Source: Acidimicrobiia bacterium (GTDB taxonomy: Bacteria > Actinomycetota > Acidimicrobiia > Acidimicrobiales > Poriferisodalaceae). Taken from it: a stretch of DNA of 64,000 bases. The translations under genes were made by a program, and so were the position numbers. Positions 51,082 through 59,379 of this stretch are shown here, piece after piece (within the stretch, counting starts at the first letter, position 1; every line of letters begins with the position of its first letter). Where the stretch lies: the NCBI GenBank assembly GCA_022824805.1, contig JAJDZE010000021.1:1-64000 (forward strand), in the 5' to 3' direction. The notes beneath the pieces were generated by a model, which was not told the origin of the DNA, made no database searches, and saw only the letters and a list, made by a program, of their open reading frames with translations.

Positions 51082-51360
51082 ATGGCGCAGTTGCTCGCCC
51101 AGAGCTCGGACGCCGGATCCACCACCGGATGGGTCATCGGCTATGTCATCGGCATCGTCGTGGTGATCGCGGTGGTCGCCCTCGTCGTGCCCATCTTGAT
51201 GCTGGCCCGCTCGATCGGCAACCGGGCCACCGAGATCAACGACGGTCTGGAGGACGCCGTCACCAACACGGCGGCGCTCGGGGAACTGAACACCACGATC
51301 GCAGCGGCAACGGTGATCGTCGACGGCCTCAAACGCGGCCGGAACCGGTTAGGAGGCTGA
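51082..51360 (+). CDS. Small membrane protein 3 of CODH-linked cluster
   Basis: A 92-residue protein. A short polar N-terminus (MAQLLAQSSDAGSTTG) leads to a long hydrophobic segment ('WVIGYVIGIVVVIAVVALVVPILML'), followed by a helical domain with 'IGNRATEINDGLEDAV' and 'ELNTTIAAATVIVDGLKRG'. GAGGGAGG precedes the ATG. It ends in LGG with the codons TTA GGA GGC TGA, identical to the end of the following mini-frame. It is 13 bases after gene 2. Function unknown; its polar-then-membrane layout suggests an N-out or N-in single pass stalk. Confidence 0.75.
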   Translation: MAQLLAQSSDAGSTTGWVIGYVIGIVVVIAVVALVVPILMLARSIGNRATEINDGLEDAVTNTAALGELNTTIAAATVIVDGLKRGRNRLGG

Positions 51361-51365
51361 GCCGA

Positions 51366-51473
51366 ATGGCGAAGCCGTGGCCCGAGCGGCCCGTGAGCGA
51401 AGCGAACAAGAGCGGGAGGCAATTGGCGATGCAACAGAAAGTTCCGCTGATCGGCGCAGGCTTAGGAGGCTGA
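51366..51473 (+). CDS. Possible 35-residue peptide in the CODH membrane cluster
   Basis: ATG at 51366 opens a frame of 36 codons that ends in TTA GGA GGC TGA, just like the gene before it. The peptide is basic and unremarkable (MAKPWPERPVSEANKSGRQL) with no membrane segment. The preceding AGGAGG from the duplicated 12-mer is a good ribosome site, but the sequence between may just be spacer DNA. Uncertain. Confidence 0.35.
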   Translation: MAKPWPERPVSEANKSGRQLAMQQKVPLIGAGLGG

Positions 51474-51474
51474 C

Positions 51475-51765
51475 ATGAACCTGCTGGCTCTCACCGACAC
51501 CCAAGAGAACCTGTGGTGGGGGGTCATCATCGGCGGCTTCGTGGTGATCGTGGCAGTGGTGGTGCTGCTCACCATGCTGGTGCTGCTGGTGCGCACGATC
51601 GAGCGCCGGGTGGAGACCATCAAAGGCACGCTCGAGCGGGCCGCCGCCAACACGTCTGACACCGCCCTGATCGCCGAAACCGCCGACGGGGTCGATGCGG
51701 TGCTGACCGAAGGCCTCGAACACCACCTGTTCCTCGGCCGAGTACTCGACAAGGTGCGCTCATGA
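51475..51765 (+). CDS. Small membrane protein 4 of CODH-linked cluster
   Basis: A 96-residue protein with hydrophobic segment 'WWGVIIGGFVVIVAVVVLLTMLVLLV' (residues 14-40) and an amphipathic helix 'RTIERRVETIKGTLERAA' with Ile/Leu heptads, then a shorter helix to the end. Its ATG follows the second copy of TTAGGAGGCTGA, giving a strong ribosome-binding AGGAGG. The four-base overlap with the next gene (ATGA at 51762) implies coupled translation. Coiled-coil-like stalk plus single membrane anchor is the visible architecture. Confidence 0.76.
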   Translation: MNLLALTDTQENLWWGVIIGGFVVIVAVVVLLTMLVLLVRTIERRVETIKGTLERAAANTSDTALIAETADGVDAVLTEGLEHHLFLGRVLDKVRS

Positions 51766-52124
51766 CAACGCTCGTAGTTCTCTCGGTCATCCTGATCGGC
51801 CTGTTCATCGCCGGGCTCGCCTTCTACCTGTTCGTAGTGGGCAGCCAGCTCACTCGCATCGCCGGCTTGCTCGAGGAGTGCTCGCAGCTCGTGTGGAAGA
51901 TCAAGTCCGACGCTGAGGCCGTCGAGCCGGGCGTCGAGCGCATCAACAACACGGCCGGCGTCATCGCGGGCGCATTGCCACTGCTGTACGGCATGGCCGA
52001 AGGCATCGTGACCGGCGCCACCTACGAGCCTGAACCAGAGCCGCGCGAGCCGTCGCCGGCCCGGCCCGCGATGGGCACGCGCCGCAGCCGGCTTCACGAC
52101 GCAGTCGGCTACCACCCCGAATAG
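51762..52124 (+). CDS. Small membrane protein 5 of CODH-linked cluster
   Basis: A 120-residue protein: membrane segment 'LVVLSVILIGLFIAGLAFYLFVV' (residues 4-26), helical domain 'QLTRIAGLLEECSQLVWKI', a second, weaker hydrophobic stretch ('VIAGALPLLYGMAEGIVTGA'), and a Pro/Glu-rich cytoplasmic-looking tail. It overlaps gene 4 by four bases. It is the last plus-strand gene and meets the minus-strand accessory operon with a 10-base gap. Function unknown; resembles DUF948-like or methyl-accepting-type stalks in shape only. Confidence 0.76.
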   Translation: MTTLVVLSVILIGLFIAGLAFYLFVVGSQLTRIAGLLEECSQLVWKIKSDAEAVEPGVERINNTAGVIAGALPLLYGMAEGIVTGATYEPEPEPREPSPARPAMGTRRSRLHDAVGYHPE

Positions 52125-52134
52125 CCGCCTGCGC

Positions 52135-52602
52135 TCAGCTTGACTCTGACTCTGAGGCTGAGCCGGCCGAGCCGCTGGGATCTCGCGTCGTGGTGAGCGG
52201 GCCTGCGGTGGGGGCCCGGTAGCTGCCGATCCACTCGTCCTCCCACACCCGGTCGAACTGGTCGGGCGCGCAGCCGGGCCGGTAGATGGCGACGAGCTCC
52301 TGGACGATCTGCTCGCGATGCGAGCGCAGCCCGCCCGGCACCTCATAGGTGCAGATGTGGAGGTTCCACTTGTTGCCGGCGCGCCGTTCCCAGCACTTGG
52401 CTCGGGGGTGGCCGAACGGCAGCCCCGCACTAGCCAGGTTGTCCGCATGGTCGACGTCGAGCACGGCGTAGTCGTACGGCTTGCCGTCGGGGTCGGCCCG
52501 GTACAGGATCGCGAACACGGCTGCACTCGCGGGCGGCGTCCAGCCGCCGAGCACTCGTGGCCCCTCGAAGGGGTAGCCGGCGAGCGAGCCGAGCCGAATC
52601 AT
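52135..52602 (-). CDS. Conserved-looking hypothetical protein in accessory operon
   Basis: A 155-residue soluble protein, ATG at 52602. Pattern 'GWTPPASAAVFAILYRAD', 'PYDYAVLDVDHADNLASAGLPF', 'NLHICTYEVPGG' and 'WEDEWIGSYRAP' looks globular and enzyme-like, with a low-complexity Ser-rich end. No family recognised. It is last of the minus-strand operon with coxE/coxD. The start is close to a 14-base tandem duplication that includes the preceding stop codon. A role in CODH is suggested only by position. Confidence 0.65.
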   Translation of the reverse strand: MIRLGSLAGYPFEGPRVLGGWTPPASAAVFAILYRADPDGKPYDYAVLDVDHADNLASAGLPFGHPRAKCWERRAGNKWNLHICTYEVPGGLRSHREQIVQELVAIYRPGCAPDQFDRVWEDEWIGSYRAPTAGPLTTTRDPSGSAGSASESESS

Positions 52603-52628
52603 TGGGGCAGCGTCATTGGGGCAGCGTC
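52601..52628. repeat. Tandem 14-base duplication between two small genes
   Basis: ATTGGGGCAGCGTC occurs twice in tandem at 52601-52614 and 52615-52628, between the start of the hypothetical gene at 52135-52602 and the stop of the next one. It covers the stop codon region, so it has changed the gap length. A slippage product is the likely origin. Confidence 0.8.
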
Positions 52629-52911
52629 ATTCGTCGAACTCCAACTCGTCCTCGCCGATCACTTCGGCTCGGGTCATCGGCCAGGCGGGGAGGTCTGCTG
52701 TCTCGACAGCAGCAGCGAACGCCGCCACGGCCGCTTCGACGGCTTGGTCGGAACTCTCAGCCTCCACAACGATCTGGGCGCCGTAGGCCATCGCACCGAC
52801 GCCGGATGCGATGCCTTCGAGCGGTGCGACAGCATCGGCCAGCGCGACCACCTCATCCAGTTCGATGGGGCGGTCGCCTTCGGCCTGGATGGAAACGCTC
52901 CACTTGGCCAT
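52627..52911 (-). CDS. Small hypothetical protein of the accessory operon
   Basis: A 94-residue acidic protein with ATG at 52911. Pattern of short strands and helices ('WSVSIQAEGDRP', 'EVVALADAVAPLEGIAS', 'AQIVVEAESSDQAVEAAVAAFAAAV') suggests a small alpha/beta fold, with an Asp/Glu-rich end. No family recognised. It lies 102 bases downstream of coxE on the same strand, so it is probably in the CODH accessory operon, but may be independent. Confidence 0.6.
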   Translation of the reverse strand: MAKWSVSIQAEGDRPIELDEVVALADAVAPLEGIASGVGAMAYGAQIVVEAESSDQAVEAAVAAFAAAVETADLPAWPMTRAEVIGEDELEFDE

Positions 52912-53013
52912 GTGTTCGCATCCGTTCAGTCGCCGCTGGTGTGCTGCGCCCAGCGAGCCCGATCAGTCTTGGCCGCCGACACTTCGAGCTTGGTTTGAGG
53001 TGCTGACCACGGT

Positions 53014-54180
53014 CTAGCCGACATGGGCCAGCTTGGCGGCGAAACGCTCCAGGCTGGCGAGATCGTGGCCTGACTCGAGGCTGTCGATGAACGGACCGGC
53101 GGCCATCATGCCGAGCGTGTTCGGCAGCGTCTCGACATCGTCGCCGGCGAGCGGGTTCATCCAGATGGTTCGATGGCACAGCCGGCCAAGTCGTTCCATG
53201 GCATCGGCCAGGGCGGCAGGCTCGCCCCGATCCAGCCCGTCGGAGCAGATGACGACGGTGGCGCCGCGGCTGAGCCCCTTGCGGCCCCACCTGCGGATGA
53301 AGCTGTCCAACGATGCTCCGATCTGGGTGCCGCCGTCCCAATCCAGAACGCGGGCAGCCGCCAGCCTCATCGCGTCGTCGGGGTTGCGCCGGTCGAGCGC
53401 TGGGGTGATGCGCGTCAACCGGGTGCCGAAGCAGAACACCTCCACCTTCTGGGCTGCCCGGCGCATCGAGTAGGCGAACTGCAGCAGGTTGCGGGAGTAG
53501 TCGGCCATCGACCCCGATATGTCGAGGATCAGCACGAGCGGGCGAGCCCGCTCGGCTCGGGTCACGCGGTGCAGGACCGGGGCGGCGTGGCTGAGACGCA
53601 TGGCGTCGCGGGCGATGCGGCGGATGTCGAGGCGTGCCCCCGACGGGTCGGTGCGACGCCGCCGAGTGCGACGGCGTGGCGGTTCGAGTCGAACATGCGC
53701 CATGATGCGCCGCAGCGCAGCCAGCTCGGTGGGCGTGCACTCGGCGAAGCGCTTGTCGCGCTGGATCTCGACCCCGGAGGCCTGACGCCCGAGCACCATC
53801 GGCCGATCGTCGCCCGATTCGGCGCCGGGCTCGCTGTCGGGCACGTTCAGCGTGCCGCTCTGGCCCTGTGCAATCGGTTCGGATTCGGACGGCTCGGGGT
53901 CGGCCGAGGCCCGGTGTCCCAAGAAGTACCGGCGGAATACGTCGTCGTAGAGCGGCAGGTGGTCCTGGCGATGGACCAGCGTCGTGCGGCCGCTCCAGTA
54001 GACGTCTTCGAGATCGCTCGGCGTGAGCTCGGACACCGCAGAGCAGAACGTGACCACATCGTCGGCGCCCACCGCCAAACCCTCGTCTCGCAACGCATGG
54101 CCGAAGCCGACGAGCCTCGCTACGAATTCCGTTGACGGCGTGTCGGCCGCCGCATCGAGCGCCCGACCCACCTCAGGCAT
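53014..54180 (-). CDS. coxE: VWA-domain maturation protein CoxE
   Basis: A 388-residue protein of the CoxE/VWA family. The metal-ion adhesion motif is DISGSMADYS in 'LVLILDISGSMADYSRNLLQF' (part). Residues 70-170 are an Asp/Ser-rich region with many charges. CoxE, together with CoxD and CoxF, is needed in carboxidotrophs to build the Mo-Cu centre. The frame is open to 54528, but the ATG at 54180 ('MPEVGRALDAAADT') follows coxD's stop by 38 bases and is the reasonable start. Placed downstream of coxD in a minus-strand operon, facing the structural genes. Confidence 0.87.
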   Translation of the reverse strand: MPEVGRALDAAADTPSTEFVARLVGFGHALRDEGLAVGADDVVTFCSAVSELTPSDLEDVYWSGRTTLVHRQDHLPLYDDVFRRYFLGHRASADPEPSESEPIAQGQSGTLNVPDSEPGAESGDDRPMVLGRQASGVEIQRDKRFAECTPTELAALRRIMAHVRLEPPRRRTRRRRTDPSGARLDIRRIARDAMRLSHAAPVLHRVTRAERARPLVLILDISGSMADYSRNLLQFAYSMRRAAQKVEVFCFGTRLTRITPALDRRNPDDAMRLAAARVLDWDGGTQIGASLDSFIRRWGRKGLSRGATVVICSDGLDRGEPAALADAMERLGRLCHRTIWMNPLAGDDVETLPNTLGMMAAGPFIDSLESGHDLASLERFAAKLAHVG

Positions 54181-54218
54181 CGGTGACACGGCTGTCAAGA
54201 TCGGGCTCGATGCCCGTG

Positions 54219-55112
54219 TCAGGCATCGGCGACAACCCTGTCCAGCTCGCCTTCGACCAGTTCGAGGTCGTCGCGGTCCTTGATGACCGCGCCGATCGTG
54301 TCGGCTGCGGCTGGTACATCGAGATCGTCGGTGCCCAGCACGCCGAGCGCATCGACCCAGTCCAGCGTCTCGGCCACTCCCGGCGGCTTGGCGAGATCCA
54401 TGTCGCGCAGGCGCTGAACGGCAGCAACCACCTTGTGCGCCAAGGTCGCGACGGCATCGGGCGCGCGCAAGCGCACGATCTCGATTTCCTCCTCGAAGCT
54501 GGGGTAGCCGATCCAGTGATACAGACATCGGCGCTTGAGGGCGTCGTGCAATTCCCGTGTGCGATTCGAGGTCAGCACCACCATCGGCCGGCTGGCCGCG
54601 GTGATGGTGCCGAGCTCGGGGATCGTGATCTGGAAGTCCGACAGCAGCTCCAGCAGGAAGGCCTCGAATTCGTCGTCGGCACGATCGACCTCGTCGATGA
54701 GCAGCACCGCACTGCTGCCGGCCTTGATCGCCGACAGCAGCGGCCGCTCGATCAGGAATTCAGGGCCGTACAGCCCGCTGACGGCCCCGGCGTCGGTCAG
54801 CTCGCTCTCTGACAGCGCCCTGACGTGCAGCATCTGCCGCGCGTAGTCCCACTCGTAGAGCGCCTGGTAGGTGTCGATTCCCTCGTAGCACTGCAGGCGG
54901 ATCAGCTCCCGCCCGCCGATCTCCGCGAGGCACTTGGCCATCTCAGTCTTGCCAACCCCGACCTCGCCTTCGAGCAGGATCGGCCGGCCCAGCCGCATCC
55001 CGATGAGCGCTGCAGTGGCCAGGCCTCGGCTCGCGAGGTAGCCGGCTGCTCGAAGCTGTGCCCGGAGGTCGGCAACGCTCGCCGGTGTCTCGTTGCGGGG
55101 CTGCTCGCTCAC
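54219..55112 (-). CDS. coxD: MoxR-type AAA+ ATPase CoxD
   Basis: A 297-residue AAA+ ATPase: Walker A in 'LLEGEVGVGKTEMAK', Walker B 'VLLIDEVDRADDEFEAFLLE', sensor 'VVLTSNRTRELHDALKRRCLYH', typical of MoxR/CoxD. In Oligotropha-type bacteria CoxD is required to introduce the sulfido and copper ligands of the Mo-Cu site. Start is taken as GTG at 55112 ('VSEQPRNET'), since upstream residues are basic shadow sequence; no better ATG exists near. It precedes coxE by 38 bases, and together they face the coxMSLFG genes tail to tail. Confidence 0.87.
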   Translation of the reverse strand: MSEQPRNETPASVADLRAQLRAAGYLASRGLATAALIGMRLGRPILLEGEVGVGKTEMAKCLAEIGGRELIRLQCYEGIDTYQALYEWDYARQMLHVRALSESELTDAGAVSGLYGPEFLIERPLLSAIKAGSSAVLLIDEVDRADDEFEAFLLELLSDFQITIPELGTITAASRPMVVLTSNRTRELHDALKRRCLYHWIGYPSFEEEIEIVRLRAPDAVATLAHKVVAAVQRLRDMDLAKPPGVAETLDWVDALGVLGTDDLDVPAAADTIGAVIKDRDDLELVEGELDRVVADA

Positions 55113-55138
55113 CGTTCGAGCCCGGAACGCTGCCGGCC

Positions 55139-55444
55139 TCAGTCGCCCGAAGTGGGACCGAGGACCAGGTCGCGCACTGAGGTGCCGTCGGGGGATGACT
55201 TGCCTTCGCGCTCGAGCAGCTTCCGCCACGACGTGGCGATGTCCTCGTCGCCTTCAGCAAAGCCGTCGAAGGTGAAATGGCGAGCGTTGCGGCAGATCTT
55301 GACGTTGCTGCTCTCAGCGTCGAAGCCGGCGCCGTCGTCTCCCTGCCAGACATCTGTCAGGACGGGCTGCGGCTCGGTGCCGACGTCTGCCTGCACAGAC
55401 ACCGGATCGGTCGAGGTCACCGCCTCGATAGTAGCCGCAGGCAC
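55139..55444 (-). CDS. Hypothetical acidic protein at head of accessory operon
   Basis: A 101-residue acidic protein, ATG at 55444. Pattern 'DPVSVQADVGTEPQPVLTDVW', 'FDAESSNVKICRNARHF' and 'ATSWRKLLEREGK' has no recognised family. It ends 26 bases before coxD and is read on the same strand, so it is likely to be its upstream partner. It lies in the divergent region with the molybdopterin oxidoreductase on the plus strand. Size and composition suggest a soluble protein. Confidence 0.5.
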   Translation of the reverse strand: MPAATIEAVTSTDPVSVQADVGTEPQPVLTDVWQGDDGAGFDAESSNVKICRNARHFTFDGFAEGDEDIATSWRKLLEREGKSSPDGTSVRDLVLGPTSGD

Positions 55445-55586
55445 GAATTCCCGATCAGCGCCCCTGGCGAGAGCTGCCAGCGGCAGACTTCGCAGTGAAC
55501 AGCCACTGCGGGCGGCGGCCGGTGCTCAGGCCGTAATCTCGGAGGACCCAGGGGTACCTCGGGCACGCTGTGAGAAAAGGGCTCGC

Positions 55587-57797
55587 ATGACCGATCGCCA
55601 GATCCATATCCGAAGCTGCTCATTGTGCGAGGCGATGTGCGGGCTCGAGGTGCACCACGCCGACGGCGAAGTGAAGCTGATCAGGCCGAATCGCGACGAT
55701 GTCTGGTCGAAGGGCTACATCTGCCCCAAGGGCACCGTGCTCGGGCGCATGTACGCCGATCCCGATCGAGTGCGCAGGCCGCTGGTCCGCGACGCAGCCG
55801 GCGATCTGGTCGAGGCCAGCTGGGACGCCGCCATGGAGCGCTGCGCCGACCTGCTCGGCGGCGTCCGCGACAAGTACGGGGTCGAGGCGATCACCGCCTA
55901 CCTCGGCAACGCCACTGGCTTCAACTACTCCATCAGCCGCTATGCTGGCATGTTCCTGCAGCTTGCCGGGATACCCACGGTCTATTCGTCTGGCACCGTC
56001 GACACGTGGTCGAAGAACGTGGCCTGCCAGCTGATGTACGGGCACTCGTGGCGCATCCCGATACCCGACATCGACCGCACCGACTTCATGGTGGTGCAGG
56101 GCGCCAACCCGTCGGCCAGCCAAGGCAGCCTCATGGGCTGCCCCGATGTTCCGGGTGCGCTCGAGGGGGTGCGCGAGCGAGGCAAGGTGGTGGTGATCGA
56201 CCCTCGCCGCAGCGAAACCTGCGCCCACGCCGACCAGTGGCTGCCGGTACGGCCTGGCACCGATGCGCTGCTGCAGCTCGCGGTGGTGAACGTGCTGTTC
56301 GACGAAGGGCTTGTGCGGCTGGGGCACCTCGCAGATCGACTCAAAGGGGTGGACGACGTGCGGGCCATCGCTGCTGAGTTCCCGCCGGAACGGGTGGCCG
56401 AGGCGTGCGGTGCGGACGTCGGGGCGATCCGCACCCTGGCCCGCGAGTTCGCTGCGGCTGAGCGCGCTGTGTGGTACGCCCGCATCGGCACCTGCAATCA
56501 GGAGTTCGGCACGCTGGCGTCGTGGCTGCCCGACGTCATCTGCGCCCTCACCGGCAACCTCGACACGGTCGGCGGGATGATGTGGCCGAAGCCGGTGGCG
56601 TGGTCGATGCTGCAGCAGGACTGGGGCTTCGAGGGCGGGTTCGACCGCTGGCGGAGCAGGGTCCGCGACATTCCCGAGGTGCTCGGCCAGTTCCCGATGG
56701 GGTGTCTGGCAGAGGAGATCGACACGCCCGGCGAGGGGCAGCTCAAGGCGCTGATAGTGGTGGGCGGCAACCCGGTGCTGTCGGCCCCCAATTCCGACCG
56801 TCTCGACGAGGCACTGCCGCTGCTGGAGGCGATGATCTCGGTGGACAATGCGCTGAACGAGACCTCCCGCCACGCCCATGTCGTCTTGCCGGGGCTCGCA
56901 GCGCTGGAGCAGCACTTCTACTCGGAGATGCTGTGGGGCTGGGCCAAGCGCTCTGCGGCGAAGTATGCGCCCCCGCTGTTCCCGCCTGCCGATGATCGAC
57001 CCGACGAATGGGAGATCCTCACCCGGCTCGGAGCAATGTGCGCTGGCATGGGAGATGTGAATGCCGCGGAGTTCGACGACCTGTACTTCTCGGCGCTTGC
57101 CGAGCTGGCCGGCGTAGACCCGGCGATGGCGCTGGAGACGTCGCCCGAGCCTGGGCCCGAGCGGCTGAACGATCTGGCCATCCGCACCGGTCCGTGGGGC
57201 GACCGCTACGGCGAGAATCTCGACGGCTTGAACCTCGACAAGCTCAAGGAGCTGCCGAACGGGCTCGACATGGGCCCGATGGTCCCCCGGGTCGACGACA
57301 TCGTCGTGAACGCCGACGGCAAGATCGACTTGGCGCCTGAGCGCATCACCTCCGATATCGAGCGCCTCGAGGCGAGCCTCGAGCGGCCCGATGCGTCGCT
57401 GGTGCTCACCAGCCGGCGCCATGTGCGCTCGAACAACTCGTGGATGCACAACGTGGAGGTCTTGGTGCGCGGCAAGGATCGCTGCACGCTGCTCATTCAT
57501 CCCGACGATGCCGCGAACGCAGGCGTGACCGACGGAGAGCTGGCCCGGGTCTCGTCGTCGAATGGCGCCGTCGAGGTGCCCGTCGAAGTCAGCGATCAGA
57601 TGTATCCGGGAGTCGTGTCGCTGCCCCACGGATGGGGGCACGACAAGCCCGGCACCAGACAGTCAGTGGCGAGCCGCTACGCCGGTGTCAACTACAACGT
57701 GCTTGTCCCGCCCGATTTCGTCGACGTTCCGTCTGGCAACGCCGCCGTCAATGGCGTGCCGGTGACCGTCGCCCCGGCATCCGGGGTTCCCGCCTGA
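55587..57797 (+). CDS. Molybdopterin-dependent oxidoreductase (formate-dehydrogenase-like)
   Basis: A 736-residue Mo/W-bisMGD oxidoreductase. The N-terminal 4Fe-4S site is C11-x2-C14-x3-C18 with C46 in 'YICPKG'. 'GHSWRIPIPDIDRTDFMVVQGANPSASQGSLMG' (part) and 'RIGTCNQEFGTLASWLPDVICALTGNLDTVGGMMW' (part) are typical pterin-binding stretches, and 'NEVVVRGKDRCTLLIHPDDA'-like sequence leads the C-terminal barrel. No twin-arginine signal at the start, so it is probably cytoplasmic. Substrate is unclear; it lies next to the CODH locus and could share Mo cofactor supply. ATG at 55587 is used; upstream in-frame extension has no match. Confidence 0.87.
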   Translation: MTDRQIHIRSCSLCEAMCGLEVHHADGEVKLIRPNRDDVWSKGYICPKGTVLGRMYADPDRVRRPLVRDAAGDLVEASWDAAMERCADLLGGVRDKYGVEAITAYLGNATGFNYSISRYAGMFLQLAGIPTVYSSGTVDTWSKNVACQLMYGHSWRIPIPDIDRTDFMVVQGANPSASQGSLMGCPDVPGALEGVRERGKVVVIDPRRSETCAHADQWLPVRPGTDALLQLAVVNVLFDEGLVRLGHLADRLKGVDDVRAIAAEFPPERVAEACGADVGAIRTLAREFAAAERAVWYARIGTCNQEFGTLASWLPDVICALTGNLDTVGGMMWPKPVAWSMLQQDWGFEGGFDRWRSRVRDIPEVLGQFPMGCLAEEIDTPGEGQLKALIVVGGNPVLSAPNSDRLDEALPLLEAMISVDNALNETSRHAHVVLPGLAALEQHFYSEMLWGWAKRSAAKYAPPLFPPADDRPDEWEILTRLGAMCAGMGDVNAAEFDDLYFSALAELAGVDPAMALETSPEPGPERLNDLAIRTGPWGDRYGENLDGLNLDKLKELPNGLDMGPMVPRVDDIVVNADGKIDLAPERITSDIERLEASLERPDASLVLTSRRHVRSNNSWMHNVEVLVRGKDRCTLLIHPDDAANAGVTDGELARVSSSNGAVEVPVEVSDQMYPGVVSLPHGWGHDKPGTRQSVASRYAGVNYNVLVPPDFVDVPSGNAAVNGVPVTVAPASGVPA

Positions 57798-57856
57798 TCT
57801 GTCAGCGGTCAGAGGAAGATACGCCGACCAGCGCGCCCTCGTAGGATGCCGCGCTG

Positions 57857-59293
57857 ATGCGCAGGGGGGCGGCGGCCGCTGAGGCGCCGCGCCTCGAATC
57901 CGAGGTCCGCGGCGGCGGTGCATTCTCGGCCCGCGGGTTCGCCCCGCTGTGGTTCAGCGGGCTGTGCTGGCACTGGGGTCGCTGGGCGATTGCGTTCCTG
58001 GCGAGCTATCACGTCAACCAGATCACCGGCTCGCCACGGATGGTGCAGCTGACTGGGGCCATCATGTGGGCGCCTCTGCTGCTCGGCGGGGCCATCGGCG
58101 GGGTGATCTCGGATCGCTTCGACCGCCGGCGCACCGTGCGATTGCAGACGGCGCTTCTGGTGCCGTTCGTGGCCGTGGTAGGGCTGGCCGAGCGGGCTGG
58201 GCAACTGGGCATCGCACTGCTGTATCCGTTCTTGTTGTTCGCGGGCATCGGCTGGGTGGTGGACATGACCAGCCGTCGAGCGCTGGTGCTCGACATCGTG
58301 GGGCCGCATCGGCTGCACAAGGCGATGGCGTGGGAGACGATGGCTCTCGCCTCGGGCGTAGCGGCGGGGCAGCTGCTGGGCGGCGCATTTGCTGACCGGG
58401 CTGGCGTAGGGGCTGCCTTCCTGGGAGTGGCCCTCATGCTGGGCCTCGGCCTGGTGCTCCTCATGTGGGTACCGCACGTGCCGCCTTCGATGCCCGCCCC
58501 GTCGCAACGCATGGCCGAGCGCAACCGTGCCGACCCTGGGCTGGCTGGATTGCGACTGGCTCACCCGCGCTGGGCACGGTCGATGGCCGAGCGGGTGTTC
58601 GAACTGGTGCCCTTGGGCTCTGCGCCGCACGAGATGATCGATGACTCCTCGCCAGAGGCGACCGCCTCCGGCCTGCCCCGGCGAACATCGCCGCTGACCG
58701 AATTGCGTGACGGCTTGCGCTTGGCCCGCACCAATCGCAGCCTGCTCAGCATCCTCGGCGTCACCGTGATGGCGAACTTCTTCATGTTCGCCTACTTCCC
58801 GGCCGTCCAGCTCATCGGCGACGAGGTCAATGCCACGGCATCGCAGATCGGGATCATCGGCTCGATGACCGGCTTCGGCATGATCACCGGATCGCTGGTC
58901 ACGGCGAGGTGGGGCGAGGGTCGTTGGGGGATCGCCTACTCGTTCGGCGTCTTCGTGGCGATGGCGACGCTCATCGTGTGGGCGCTGTCGCCGAATGTCC
59001 TGATCGCAGTGATCACGCTGTACGTCGCGAGCTGCGGCAGCGGGCTCTTCGCTGCCACGCAGTCGACGCTGGTGCTCACCACCGTGTCAGAGGAGATGCG
59101 GGGCCGCGCGATGGGCTTGCTGAGCATGGCGATCGGCGCGCTGCCGGTGGGCACCTACGTGCTCGGCGAGGTGGCGCAGCAGCTCGGCGCCCGCGCCGCC
59201 GTCATCTTGATGGCGTCGTTGGGACTCGCCGGCATGACGCTGTGGCTGCTGATCAGACCGGAGGTACTGCGGCGCGGAGGCCCCACGTCGTGA
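57857..59293 (+). CDS. MFS transporter
   Basis: A 478-residue protein with 12 predicted membrane segments. The loop after segment 2, 'GGVISDRFDRRRTVRLQT', is the MFS signature of the DHA3/enterobactin exporter-like group, and 'MRGRAMGLLSMAIGALPVG' is the matching motif in the second half. Start ATG at 57857. Segment count and Arg-rich loops suggest a drug or metabolite exporter; substrate unknown. It stands 59 bases after the oxidoreductase on the same strand but need not be cotranscribed. Confidence 0.84.
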   Translation: MRRGAAAAEAPRLESEVRGGGAFSARGFAPLWFSGLCWHWGRWAIAFLASYHVNQITGSPRMVQLTGAIMWAPLLLGGAIGGVISDRFDRRRTVRLQTALLVPFVAVVGLAERAGQLGIALLYPFLLFAGIGWVVDMTSRRALVLDIVGPHRLHKAMAWETMALASGVAAGQLLGGAFADRAGVGAAFLGVALMLGLGLVLLMWVPHVPPSMPAPSQRMAERNRADPGLAGLRLAHPRWARSMAERVFELVPLGSAPHEMIDDSSPEATASGLPRRTSPLTELRDGLRLARTNRSLLSILGVTVMANFFMFAYFPAVQLIGDEVNATASQIGIIGSMTGFGMITGSLVTARWGEGRWGIAYSFGVFVAMATLIVWALSPNVLIAVITLYVASCGSGLFAATQSTLVLTTVSEEMRGRAMGLLSMAIGALPVGTYVLGEVAQQLGARAAVILMASLGLAGMTLWLLIRPEVLRRGGPTS

Positions 59294-59379
59294 GGTTTCC
59301 TGCGGCATCCTGAGGGTGAGTACGCTGCCGCGTGGCCGAGTCGCGCCGCCGACATGCGTGACGAGAGGGGAAGCCGACC

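Noticed and set aside
55620-57641. A 673-codon minus-strand frame
   Set aside because: Antisense to the molybdopterin oxidoreductase, no recognisable domain, composition typical of shadow frames.
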